A stretch of DNA of 64,000 nt, from assembly GCF_004323845.1 (NCBI RefSeq), contig NZ_QPGR01000002.1, forward strand, positions 62,001 through 126,000, read 5' to 3'. The position numbers and the translations under genes are program-made. The notes beneath the pieces were generated by a model. The model saw only the letters and a program-made list of their open reading frames with translations. It had not been told where the DNA came from and did no database searches. Within the stretch, counting starts at the first letter, position 1; each line of letters opens with the position of its first letter. This DNA comes from Campylobacter novaezeelandiae. GTDB taxonomy: Bacteria; Campylobacterota; Campylobacteria; Campylobacterales; Campylobacteraceae. Positions 1 through 7,399 of the stretch are shown here, in pieces.

Positions 1-229
1 GCTTATCTTTTTCCAAATCTTCGTATAAATTTGTAAGATTATTATTTGATCTTGTAAATTTTATAGGAAAGATAAGTGTATCCGCTTCTACATCTTTTTG
101 ACTTAGACCTTTTACGCTTACACTTCTTTCAAGCGTTTTAAAGTCATTTAAAGCCTTATTAAAACCAAAGGCTAAAATCAAACTTGCCAAAACTATGGCC
201 AAAGATATAAAAAAAGTATTTAATTTCAT
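1..229 (-). CDS. SIMPL-domain (DUF541) envelope protein, 3' part cut off by window edge
   Basis: Only the first 76 residues are in the window; the gene runs off the left edge. The protein opens with an uncleaved-looking hydrophobic segment (about residues 5-24, ISLAIVLASLILAFGF), then enters a stretch typical of the start of a SIMPL domain, with a beta strand ERSVSVKGLSQKDVEADT and an alpha segment NNLTNLYEDLEKD. SIMPL proteins are periplasmic or membrane-anchored and their biochemical role is not settled. The ATG at 227-229 is preceded by GGATAAAA, a plausible ribosome site. No function is claimed beyond the family. Confidence 0.7.
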   Translation of the reverse strand, partial: MKLNTFFISLAIVLASLILAFGFNKALNDFKTLERSVSVKGLSQKDVEADTLIFPIKFTRSNNNLTNLYEDLEKDK

Positions 230-438
230 TTTTATCCTTTAAGTCTGTATTTGCAATAATATTATAAAATCTATAAATATATATTTTAAAACTTTTATTT
301 CGCTTAAAAATTATAGAGCATTTGAAAGTTAAAACATTTTTAAAAATTTAAAATTCCAAAGATTTTAAATTTTTAAAAAATAGCTAAAGATAAAAATTCA
401 ATTCTTAAAACAAAATTTAGAAACTAGAAAACAAAACG

Positions 439-526
439 TGGCCGGGAGAAAGGGATTCGAACCCCTGGAGGTGTGACCCTCAACGGTTTTCAAGACCGCC
501 GCTTTCGACCACTCAGCCATCTCCCG
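439..526 (-). tRNA. tRNA-Ser (anticodon UGA)
   Basis: The minus strand folds as a class II tRNA. The acceptor stem CGGGAGA pairs with TCTCCCG, the anticodon loop CTTGAAA carries UGA, there is a long variable arm and the T loop is GGTTCGAATCC. CCA is encoded at 439-441. It is the last gene of a four-tRNA cluster read leftward (Gly, Leu, Cys, Ser). Confidence 0.95.
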
Positions 527-550
527 AAAAAATGTAAAGAAAACTATCGC

Positions 551-624
551 TGGAGGCGACATCCGGATTCGAACCGGAGATCAAGGCTTTGCAGGCCCAT
601 GCCTTACCGCTTGGCTATGTCGCC
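551..624 (-). tRNA. tRNA-Cys (anticodon GCA)
   Basis: A 74-nt cloverleaf on the minus strand starts GGCGACA. It has anticodon loop CTGCAAA (GCA), T-loop sequence GGTTCGAATCC, discriminator U and an encoded CCA at 551-553. It lies 24 nt from tRNA-Ser and 7 nt from tRNA-Leu, so one cluster transcript is likely. Confidence 0.95.
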
Positions 625-631
625 TTGAATA

Positions 632-720
632 TGGTGCCCGAGGCCGGACTTGAACCGGCACGGAAGAAAAATTCCGAGGGATTTTAAGTCCCTTGTGTCT
701 ACCAATTCCACCACCCGGGC
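632..720 (-). tRNA. tRNA-Leu (anticodon UAA)
   Basis: Class II tRNA of 89 nt on the minus strand. The acceptor GCCCGGG pairs with the CTCGGGC side (one G-U), the anticodon loop is CTTAAAA (UAA), a long variable arm is present, the T loop is GGTTCAAGTCC, and CCA is encoded at 632-634. Confidence 0.95.
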
Positions 721-729
721 GGGTGATAA

Positions 730-804
730 TGGAGCGGGAAACGAGAATCGAACTCGCGACACCAACCTTGGCAAGGTTGTGCTCTACCCCTGAGCTATTC
801 CCGC
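730..804 (-). tRNA. tRNA-Gly (anticodon GCC)
   Basis: A 75-nt cloverleaf on the minus strand starts GCGGGAA and ends TTCCCGC-T-CCA. The anticodon loop is TTGCCAA (GCC) and the T loop is AGTTCGATTCT. It is the first gene of the minus-strand tRNA cluster. Confidence 0.95.
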
Positions 805-841
805 AAAGAAAACTTTTATAAACAACAAGTAAGTAAAGATG

Positions 842-880
842 AAATCTTAACAAATTAAACTTAAAATATTGTTAAGATTT
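842..880 (-). terminator. perfect 12-bp hairpin between the 889-1674 gene and the tRNA cluster
   Basis: AAATCTTAACAA at 842-853 is the exact reverse complement of TTGTTAAGATTT at 869-880, with a 15-nt A/T-rich loop. It starts 9 nt after the stop of the leftward gene. The downstream side on the minus strand lacks a good U run, so it is either a weak terminator or an attenuator or processing hairpin for read-through into the tRNAs. Confidence 0.5.
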
Positions 881-888
881 ATTTTTAT

Positions 889-1674
889 TTATTTGCAAAT
901 GTAACTTACGATAGCCTCTAATTTTTGATCCCCTTCTGTTACAAGAGGTAAAGAAAGTTCTACTCCGTCCATTTTAGCACTTGAATTTAAAACCCTTGGC
1001 ATTGTTGCACCATATTGTCTTTGAGTGATATTTAAAGATCTTAAAGTACAGGTTCTATTTAAATCGCTAGAATATTTTTTTTCATATTCTAATGATTTTG
1101 TTAAAAGTTTATCATAAAGCTTTTCTTTACTTTCTTTTAAAAGCTCATCAGAAAATCTAGCCTCTAAAGAAGGTATTGAAACACTTATAAACTCACTTTT
1201 TGCAACAATGGCGTTTAAATCATTAATAAAAGCATTAAATGCATTTAATTCTTCTGGTTTTATATTGCAATTTAAATAAGCATTTAGCCTTTGTCCTTTT
1301 GGAATTTGAACCCCATCTTTATAAGAAAAATTTGGCTCTAAACTATACGAACCGCCTGTGCAAAATTTATCTTGTTTAGCTCTTTGTAAAATTTGATTAA
1401 AAGTATTAGAAATTTGACTTTTTTCTTCTTGGGTTAAAGAAATTTTTGTGCTTAAAAGCTCATTTGCCCAAAAATTGATATGTGCACTAAATACATCAGG
1501 TTTTATTTTTGAACTTTCTTCAATGTTTCTTGAAAAACTTAAATACCTATTTGAGTTTAAACTGCTATTTGTATCTTTTTTCTTATTTAAAAACTCAACG
1601 TTAAAAATAACCCCTAAAACAAAAAGCAACAAGCATAAAAAACCTACACCTAAACCTTTAAAAAAAGTTAACAT
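889..1674 (-). CDS. membrane-anchored periplasmic protein, distantly SIMPL-like
   Basis: 261 residues, not recognised as a named gene. One transmembrane segment spans about residues 8-26, and the rest should lie in the periplasm. The mature part has four cysteines (105, 136, 209, 260), a number that would allow two disulphides. Residues 168-258 hold a helix (FSDELLKESKEKLYDKLL), a polar strand, and a terminal strand LEAIVSYIC, in the order seen at the end of SIMPL (DUF541) domains. That likeness is my inference, strengthened slightly by the true SIMPL gene on the other side of the tRNAs. The ATG at 1672-1674 has GGAAATAAG upstream. Confidence 0.75.
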   Translation of the reverse strand: MLTFFKGLGVGFLCLLLFVLGVIFNVEFLNKKKDTNSSLNSNRYLSFSRNIEESSKIKPDVFSAHINFWANELLSTKISLTQEEKSQISNTFNQILQRAKQDKFCTGGSYSLEPNFSYKDGVQIPKGQRLNAYLNCNIKPEELNAFNAFINDLNAIVAKSEFISVSIPSLEARFSDELLKESKEKLYDKLLTKSLEYEKKYSSDLNRTCTLRSLNITQRQYGATMPRVLNSSAKMDGVELSLPLVTEGDQKLEAIVSYICK

Positions 1675-1737
1675 CTTATTTCCTTTATTAAAAATTTAAG
1701 CTAATTTTAGCAAAGAAATATAAAAATCAATATCTCT

Positions 1738-2334
1738 TTATCCTTGTTTTAAAAATCCTATAATGCAATTGCATTTTTTGCATCTAAATTTAGCATTACT
1801 ATCTTGAATTTTTTTATGAATTCCAAAAGGCACATCGTGAATTTTTCCTAGACATTGACAAGTATAAAAATAAATTGCCAACTCGTCATTTTCTTCTTCT
1901 TTAACTTCTTCAAAACTTATATCAGTTCCATCCTCAGAACTCAAAGCTCCTATTCTCCATTTTTCTACTTTCATATCCTCATAAAGTATATGCTCTAAAA
2001 GCCATTTTTTTACCATAAGATAGAGTTTCTCTTTTAAATCATTTGTAGTTTTTATATTTTGAATAAGTTCTATCATAGATTGAGTAATTTCTTTATGGAT
2101 CTTACAATGCTCTTCAAAATAAGGGTATTTGATAGTTAGCATATATTTTTCTTCATCATTAAAATGATATCTCATATAATTAAAAAATTCTGTCAGTAAA
2201 ATTTTAATTTTATCTTTATATACAGGCTTATCAAGTATATATTCAACTTTTGCAGCAAGTTCAAATAATTTTTTATGTTGTTGATCTATTTTGTTATTAT
2301 GAACGCTATAACTCTTATCCCATTTTGGTAACAA
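1738..2334 (-). CDS. bacteriohemerythrin with C-terminal Cys-rich knuckle domain (second of a tandem pair)
   Basis: 198 residues. Residues 1-125 form a four-helix hemerythrin domain with the full di-iron ligand set visible: H20, H57, E61, H76, H80, H115 and D120 (H-HxxxE-HxxxH-HxxxxD). Such domains bind O2 reversibly and serve in oxygen sensing, storage or protection of iron-sulphur enzymes in Campylobacter. After an acidic linker (about 130-152), residues 157-195 carry C159-x-C161 and C185-xx-C188, a probable zinc or iron knuckle absent from simple hemerythrins. The stop of the 2338-2958 gene and this start are 3 nt apart, so they are co-transcribed and likely arose by duplication. No signal peptide, so it should be cytoplasmic. 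Confidence 0.88.
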   Translation of the reverse strand: MLPKWDKSYSVHNNKIDQQHKKLFELAAKVEYILDKPVYKDKIKILLTEFFNYMRYHFNDEEKYMLTIKYPYFEEHCKIHKEITQSMIELIQNIKTTNDLKEKLYLMVKKWLLEHILYEDMKVEKWRIGALSSEDGTDISFEEVKEEENDELAIYFYTCQCLGKIHDVPFGIHKKIQDSNAKFRCKKCNCIIGFLKQG

Positions 2335-2337
2335 TTT

Positions 2338-2958
2338 TTATCCTTTATAAGTTTTTTCTTTGCTCTTTAAAAAAACCAAAAGCTGTTGGCATTTTTTACA
2401 TTTGATGATTGCATTTTCATTTATCATGCTCATATGATCTTCAAAATTTAATCTATGTTCTATTTTGCAAGGACAAGAATAAATAAATTCTAAATTTTCT
2501 TGCATTATGGGTTGTTCTTGTGTTGATTTTTCATTATCTAAAGCTTTTGTTTTATTTTCATTGGCCCAAATTGCTATTTTAATATCATATTTTAAGATAT
2601 GCTTATAAAGCCAATTTGACATCATGTGATACAATCTTTCTTTAAGATCATTTGTAGTTTTTATATTTTGAATTAACCTAGACATTTCATATATGATATT
2701 TTTATGCATTTGTCTGTGTTCATGAAGATAGGGATATTGAATTTCTTCCATAAATTTTTCTTCATCATGAAAGTGTTCTTTCATATAATTAAAGAGTTCT
2801 GTTAAAATTTCTTTTAACTCATCTCGTTTGACAAATTTATAAACTGCATTTTCAACTTTTGCGGCAAGTTCAAATAATTTTTTATGTTGAGTATCGATTT
2901 TTTTATTATTAATGTTATAGCATTCATCCCAAGCTGGAATCAGCCTATGATCTTCCAT
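2338..2958 (-). CDS. bacteriohemerythrin with C-terminal Cys-rich knuckle domain (first of a tandem pair)
   Basis: 206 residues, clearly paralogous to the next gene (shared LIQNIKTTNDLKE, KLFELAAKVE). Hemerythrin ligands are H25, H62, E66, H81, H85, H120 and D125; the C-terminal knuckle uses C162-x-C164 and C187-xx-C190. The ATG at 2956-2958 follows the sequence G11-ATTGAAAA, so the mutable G run occupies the place of the Shine-Dalgarno sequence, which suggests slip-strand control of expression of the pair. The frame of this ATG meets TGA immediately upstream, so the tract is not coding for this protein in any phase. Confidence 0.88.
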   Translation of the reverse strand: MEDHRLIPAWDECYNINNKKIDTQHKKLFELAAKVENAVYKFVKRDELKEILTELFNYMKEHFHDEEKFMEEIQYPYLHEHRQMHKNIIYEMSRLIQNIKTTNDLKERLYHMMSNWLYKHILKYDIKIAIWANENKTKALDNEKSTQEQPIMQENLEFIYSCPCKIEHRLNFEDHMSMINENAIIKCKKCQQLLVFLKSKEKTYKG

Positions 2959-2966
2959 TTTTCAAT

Positions 2967-2977
2967 CCCCCCCCCCC
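2967..2977 (-). repeat. G11 homopolymer (C11 on + strand) in the leader of the hemerythrin pair
   Basis: Eleven consecutive C on the plus strand, read as G11 on the coding strand, ending 8 nt before the hemerythrin ATG. Long G/C runs in Campylobacter are hypermutable contingency loci. A short upstream ORF starting at 2995 (minus) runs through the tract. By hand, G11 ends it at TAG inside the hemerythrin gene, G10 ends it at TGA 4 nt before the ATG, and G12 ends it further in. Confidence 0.85.
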
Positions 2978-3026
2978 AGTCCATTTACAAAACATTTTAT
3001 CAATATTCTATAAATATTATTTAAAT

Positions 3027-3032
3027 ATTATA
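3027..3032 (-). promoter_or_regulatory. probable sigma-70 -10 box for the hemerythrin pair
   Basis: The minus strand reads GATATAAT with a perfect TATAAT at 3027-3032. A start about 7 nt on would place the G11 tract inside the transcribed leader. No -35 box is evident, as is usual in Campylobacter. Confidence 0.5.
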
Positions 3033-3186
3033 TCATAAAAATTTATTTTTATATATTTTTTTAATAATATATTTAAATGTATAAATATACTTTTTATTAT
3101 ATTTTTATTAAATTTTATTTAAGATAGTTCAAAATTTCATTGCTATTCTTAAATACTTACAATTGCTATAAATTTTATTTTTTTGC

Positions 3187-3192
3187 TATACT
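3187..3192 (+). promoter_or_regulatory. possible -10 box giving a leaderless or near-leaderless mutY message
   Basis: TATACT ends 6 nt before the mutY ATG at 3199, so transcription would begin at or beside the start codon. No ribosome binding site is visible upstream, which fits. This is inference from spacing only. Confidence 0.35.
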
Positions 3193-3198
3193 CCTTTT

Positions 3199-4245
3199 AT
3201 GCAAAAACAAATCCTAGCTAAATTACAAAATAATATTCTTATTTGGTATAAAAAAAATGGTAGAAAAGAGTTACCTTGGAGAAATTTACAAAACTCTTTA
3301 TGTGATAAAAGACTTTACCATATTGAACGCTCTTATGGGGTTTATATCAGTGAAATTATGCTTCAACAAACTCAAGTAAAATCAGTTTTAGAAAAATTTT
3401 ACTTTCCTTTTTTAGAAAAATTCCCAAATTTAGCTAGCCTTGCAAATGCAGACGAAGAAAAACTTTTAAAAGCGTGGCAAGGACTTGGGTATTATTCTAG
3501 AGCCAGAAATTTAAGAAAAGCAGCCATTATTTGCATACAAAAATTTAATGGGTCTTTGCCAAAAAATATCAAGGATTTAAAAAGTTTAAATGGTATAGGA
3601 GCTTATACAGCTGGGGCTATTGCTTGTTTTGGATACGATGAAAAAGTAAGTTTTGTTGATGGAAATATAAAACGCATTTTATGCAGATTGTTTGCCTTGC
3701 AAAACCCTAGTACAAAGGAACTAGAACTCAAAGCTGAAAAACTCTTAAATTTAAACAATGCCTTTGATCACAATCAGGCTTTACTTGATATAGGAGCTTT
3801 AGTTTGTTTGCCTAAAAATCCAAAATGTGGAATTTGTCCACTTTATGAATTTTGTATAGGGAAATTTAATACAGAACTTTATCCAAGAGTTAAAAAAATA
3901 TCATATGAAAATTTAAATTTAAATCTTGTTCTTTTAGAATTTCAAAAGAAATTTAGCATTCAAAAAAGTTCTAAAAAACTTTATAAAGGTATGTATAATT
4001 TCCCTTTTTTTGAAGACAATGAATTTAAAATTAATAAAAATATGAAATTAATAACAGAGTTTAAGCATAGCTATACTAGATTTAAAATCAATGTTAGAGT
4101 TTATCATCAAATTTTAGACAAGAAAGATAAAAGTCACAATTTTAAAAGTCTTGAAGAATTAGACAATATGCCCCTTTCAATTCTTTCTTTAAAAGCTTTA
4201 AAAATACTTAAACAATCCATTATAAAATTTGATAGCGGGGTTTGA
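3199..4245 (+). CDS. mutY: adenine DNA glycosylase MutY
   Basis: 348 residues; removes adenine mispaired with 8-oxoguanine in base-excision repair. The catalytic Glu is E52 in SEIMLQQTQV, the helix-hairpin-helix is LNGIGAYTAGA (130-140), and the catalytic Asp is D154 in FVDGNIKR. The [4Fe-4S] motif C203-x6-C210-x2-C213-x5-C219 is complete. The C-terminal third (about 230-348) is the NUDIX-like 8-oxoG recognition domain, ending in LSLKALKILKQ. The following radical SAM gene starts within or just after its end, suggesting one transcript. Length is normal for the family. Confidence 0.95.
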   Translation: MQKQILAKLQNNILIWYKKNGRKELPWRNLQNSLCDKRLYHIERSYGVYISEIMLQQTQVKSVLEKFYFPFLEKFPNLASLANADEEKLLKAWQGLGYYSRARNLRKAAIICIQKFNGSLPKNIKDLKSLNGIGAYTAGAIACFGYDEKVSFVDGNIKRILCRLFALQNPSTKELELKAEKLLNLNNAFDHNQALLDIGALVCLPKNPKCGICPLYEFCIGKFNTELYPRVKKISYENLNLNLVLLEFQKKFSIQKSSKKLYKGMYNFPFFEDNEFKINKNMKLITEFKHSYTRFKINVRVYHQILDKKDKSHNFKSLEELDNMPLSILSLKALKILKQSIIKFDSGV

Positions 4246-4289
4246 TTTATTATAATTATAAAATTATTTTGAAATTTAATTGGACAATA

Positions 4290-5135
4290 ATGAAATTTAA
4301 AAAAATTTATATAGAACTTAGCGATATTTGTGGTTTAAAATGCGATTTTTGCCCTTGGGTGAAAAATACAAGAGGTGTTATGAAATTATCAAATTTTAAA
4401 GCTTTGGTAGAAGAAATTTCAAATAAAGCAGAACTTTTTACCTTTCACCTACTAGGAGATCCTTTACTTTTGCCAAATCTTGAAGAATATATTCAAATAG
4501 CCTATGAAAAAAATATGAAATTAGAACTTACAACAAGTGGCTTTTACTTTAATGAAAAAAATCAAAATTTACTTTTAAAATACTCTAATATTTATCAAAT
4601 TAACATTTCAATCACGGCTTTTTTAAGTCAAAATAAATTAAATTTAAAAGATTATTTTGCACCTATTTTAACTTTTTGTCAAAAGTATCTTGAACAAGAT
4701 ATTAAAAGTTTTATCAATCTTAGGCTTTGGAATTTAGATGAAAAATTTAATTTTCCTAAAGAAAATTTAGAATTTTATGAATTTTTAAACTCATATTTTA
4801 ATGTAAAAATTGATCCTAAGCAATCTAAAAATCGTCTTGCAAGACATATAATACTTCATCAAAAAAAATCATTTAACTGGCCTAGTTTAGAGAATAAAAT
4901 CATAAATACCAAAGGAACTTGTTATGGGCTTATTAAGCAAATTGGAATCTTAAGCAATGGCACAGTTGTGCCTTGCTGTTTAGATGCTAAAGCTTGCATT
5001 AACCTTGGAAATATCTTTGAAAAACCTTTTACAAGCATTATTAACTCTCAAAAATCAAAAAAAATTATACAAGGCTTTAAAGAAGGAAAATATTTAGAAG
5101 CTTTATGTCAAAGATGTGCTTTTAATGTAAGTTAA
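4290..5135 (+). CDS. radical SAM protein with SPASM-like C-terminus
   Basis: About 281 residues from the ATG at 4290; an upstream TTG in frame at 4242 overlaps the mutY stop but adds a poorly conserved-looking tail. The radical SAM cluster is C14-xxx-C18-xx-C21 in SDICGLKCDFCPW, placed near the N-terminus as usual. The C-terminal part has further cysteines (GTCYGL, VVPCCLDA, LCQRCAF), the pattern of a SPASM or twitch auxiliary-cluster domain. Substrate is unknown; such proteins modify peptides, tRNA or cofactors. C. jejuni carries a similar gene of unknown role, as I recall. Promoterless position behind mutY. Confidence 0.8.
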   Translation: MKFKKIYIELSDICGLKCDFCPWVKNTRGVMKLSNFKALVEEISNKAELFTFHLLGDPLLLPNLEEYIQIAYEKNMKLELTTSGFYFNEKNQNLLLKYSNIYQINISITAFLSQNKLNLKDYFAPILTFCQKYLEQDIKSFINLRLWNLDEKFNFPKENLEFYEFLNSYFNVKIDPKQSKNRLARHIILHQKKSFNWPSLENKIINTKGTCYGLIKQIGILSNGTVVPCCLDAKACINLGNIFEKPFTSIINSQKSKKIIQGFKEGKYLEALCQRCAFNVS

Positions 5136-5186
5136 ATTTAATTTTTTTTAGCTAAATTAAACATTTTATTTTATAAAAGGCAAAGA

Positions 5187-7286
5187 ATGAAAAAAAACCT
5201 AATCATAGTCGAATCTCCCGCTAAAGCAAAAACCATAGGAAATTTCTTAGGAAAAGATTATGAAGTTATAGCCTCTAAAGGTCACATTAGAGATTTACCA
5301 AAAACAAGCTTTGGTATAAAAATAGAAAATGATGTTTTTATCCCTGAATATAAAATTACAAGTGATCATAGCTCCTTGGTAAAAGAATTAAAAGAAAAAG
5401 CTAAAAATGCTAAAGAAATCTTTCTTGCAACGGATGAGGATAGAGAAGGAGAAGCTATAGCTTATCATATAGCAAAAGCCATAGGAAAAGACGAAGAAAA
5501 ACTTCCTCGTATCGTATTTCACGAAATCACAAAAAGTGCTATTGATCATGCTCTAAAACACCCTAGAAAACTGAATATGAACTCAGTCAATGCTCAACAA
5601 ACTAGACGTTTGCTTGATCGCATCGTAGGTTACAAACTAAGCCCTCTTTTAGGACAAAAAATTCAAAAAGGTTTAAGTGCTGGACGCGTTCAAAGTGCGG
5701 CTTTAAAAATCATAGTAGATAGAGAAAAAGAAATTCGTGCTTTTATACCTTTAGAATATTTTAGCATTGATATGATATTCAAAAAAGATCTAGAAGCGGA
5801 ATTAATAGAATTTGATAAAACCAAAATAGAAAAACTTACCATAACCAATAAAGACCGTGCTAAATTAGTTCTTGAAGCTTGCAAAAATGATAATTATTTT
5901 ATAAGCGAAATAGAAAATAAAGAAAGAAAAATATCACCCCCACCTCCTTTTATGACCTCAACTTTACAGCAAAGCGCTAGCAATCGCTTAGGATTTAATC
6001 CTAAAAAAACCATGATGATAGCTCAAAAACTCTATGAAGGAGTAAATACTCATCAAGGCACAATGGGTGTAATCACTTATATGAGAACAGATAGCTTAAA
6101 TTTAGCCAAAGAAGCAATCCAAAATGCAAGAGAATTTATCAAAAATAATTTTGGAGAAAAATATCTCCCTAATAAAGCTAATGTCTATACCACAAAAGCT
6201 AAAGGAGCTCAAGAAGCTCATGAAGCAATACGTCCTACAAATCTGGACTTTACCCCAGAAATTGCAACCAAATTTTTAGATAAAGACGAGTTAAAACTTT
6301 ATGCCTTAATTTACAATCGTTTTTTAGCCTGTCAAATGAATCCTGCTATCTCTGGAACTCAAAATATTTTTGTAAAAAATGATAGAGCTGTTTTTAAAAT
6401 AAGTGGTAGAAAAATACTTTTTGATGGATACTATAAAGTATATGGAGATATGGATAAAGATAAAATTTTACCCGATCTTAAAATTGGAGAAAATTTAAAA
6501 ATACAAAATTTAGAAATGAATTCTCATTTTACAGAACCTCCTTCAAGATACTCTGAAGCAGGACTAGTAAAAAAACTTGAAAGTTTAGGCATAGGAAGAC
6601 CTTCTACTTACGCCCCTACTATCTCTATACTTACAAGCCGTGATTATGTAAAGATTGATAAAAAACAATTAATTCCTAGCGAAATAGCTTTTGTAGTTAC
6701 TGAGATGCTTGAAAAGAACTTTAGTGATATAGTAGATAGTAAATTTACTTCAAATTTAGAAAATACACTTGATGAAATCGCTGAAAATAAAGCTAATTGG
6801 CAAGAAACTTTGAAAGAATTTTATTATCCTTTTATAAAAAAAATAGAAGAAGGAAAAAATAAAATAGCAAGTCAAAAAACTGTTGTAAAACTAGGAGAAC
6901 TTTGTCCTGAGTGTGGCGGAGAACTTGTTATAAGAAAAGGACGTTTTGGTGAATTTGTGGCGTGCTTAAATTTTCCAAAATGCAAATATTCAAGAAATTT
7001 AAACAACGAAAATAAAAATGAAGACCAAAATTCTACAAAAGCTAAAACAAACTCAACAGGCATAATTTGTCCAAGCTGTAAAAAAGGTGAAATTGTAGAA
7101 CGCTTTTCAAAACGTGGAAAATTTTATGGTTGCAGTGCTTATCCAAAATGTAATTTTATAAGCAAATATAAACCAAGCGATGAAATATGCGAAGAATGTG
7201 GTGAAAATTTAGTGATTAAAGAACTTAAAAAAGGCACATTTTTAGAATGCCTTAAATGTAAAATAAAAAAAGAAATCAAAGACTAA
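5187..7286 (+). CDS. topA: DNA topoisomerase I
   Basis: 699 residues; type IA enzyme relaxing negative supercoils. The N-terminal TOPRIM domain (2-115) shows IVESPAKAKTI and ATDEDREGEA with the acidic metal ligands. The active-site tyrosine is Y298 in MGVITYMRTDS. The C-terminus holds three C4 zinc ribbons (about 570-699): CPECGG...CLNFPKC, CPSCKKG...CSAYPKC and CEECGEN...CLKC. Length equals the usual epsilonproteobacterial form. ATG 5187 has AAAGGCAAAGA upstream. A strong hairpin follows the stop. Confidence 0.97.
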   Translation: MKKNLIIVESPAKAKTIGNFLGKDYEVIASKGHIRDLPKTSFGIKIENDVFIPEYKITSDHSSLVKELKEKAKNAKEIFLATDEDREGEAIAYHIAKAIGKDEEKLPRIVFHEITKSAIDHALKHPRKLNMNSVNAQQTRRLLDRIVGYKLSPLLGQKIQKGLSAGRVQSAALKIIVDREKEIRAFIPLEYFSIDMIFKKDLEAELIEFDKTKIEKLTITNKDRAKLVLEACKNDNYFISEIENKERKISPPPPFMTSTLQQSASNRLGFNPKKTMMIAQKLYEGVNTHQGTMGVITYMRTDSLNLAKEAIQNAREFIKNNFGEKYLPNKANVYTTKAKGAQEAHEAIRPTNLDFTPEIATKFLDKDELKLYALIYNRFLACQMNPAISGTQNIFVKNDRAVFKISGRKILFDGYYKVYGDMDKDKILPDLKIGENLKIQNLEMNSHFTEPPSRYSEAGLVKKLESLGIGRPSTYAPTISILTSRDYVKIDKKQLIPSEIAFVVTEMLEKNFSDIVDSKFTSNLENTLDEIAENKANWQETLKEFYYPFIKKIEEGKNKIASQKTVVKLGELCPECGGELVIRKGRFGEFVACLNFPKCKYSRNLNNENKNEDQNSTKAKTNSTGIICPSCKKGEIVERFSKRGKFYGCSAYPKCNFISKYKPSDEICEECGENLVIKELKKGTFLECLKCKIKKEIKD

Positions 7287-7292
7287 TTCTAC

Positions 7293-7331
7293 TTATGAAA
7301 ATGGAATTTATTTTACATTTTCATAATTTTT
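7293..7331 (+). terminator. rho-independent terminator after topA
   Basis: TTATGAAAATG at 7293-7303 pairs exactly with CATTTTCATAA at 7316-7326 across a 12-nt loop, followed by TTTTTATT. It separates topA from the phase-variable DUF1796 gene. Confidence 0.8.
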
Positions 7332-7399
7332 ATTAATTTTATAAATTAAAACATTTACAAAACAATACAAAATTATTAAAGTTTAAAAAGGAGACTAAA

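Noticed and set aside
581..853. 90-residue reading frame on the minus strand
   Set aside because: It runs across the tRNA-Cys, tRNA-Leu and tRNA-Gly genes and is an open frame by chance.
2967..2995. Idea that the hemerythrin is extended upstream through the G11 tract
   Set aside because: The frame of the hemerythrin ATG meets TGA (GAT TGA AAA ATG) just upstream for every tract length, so no fusion is possible.
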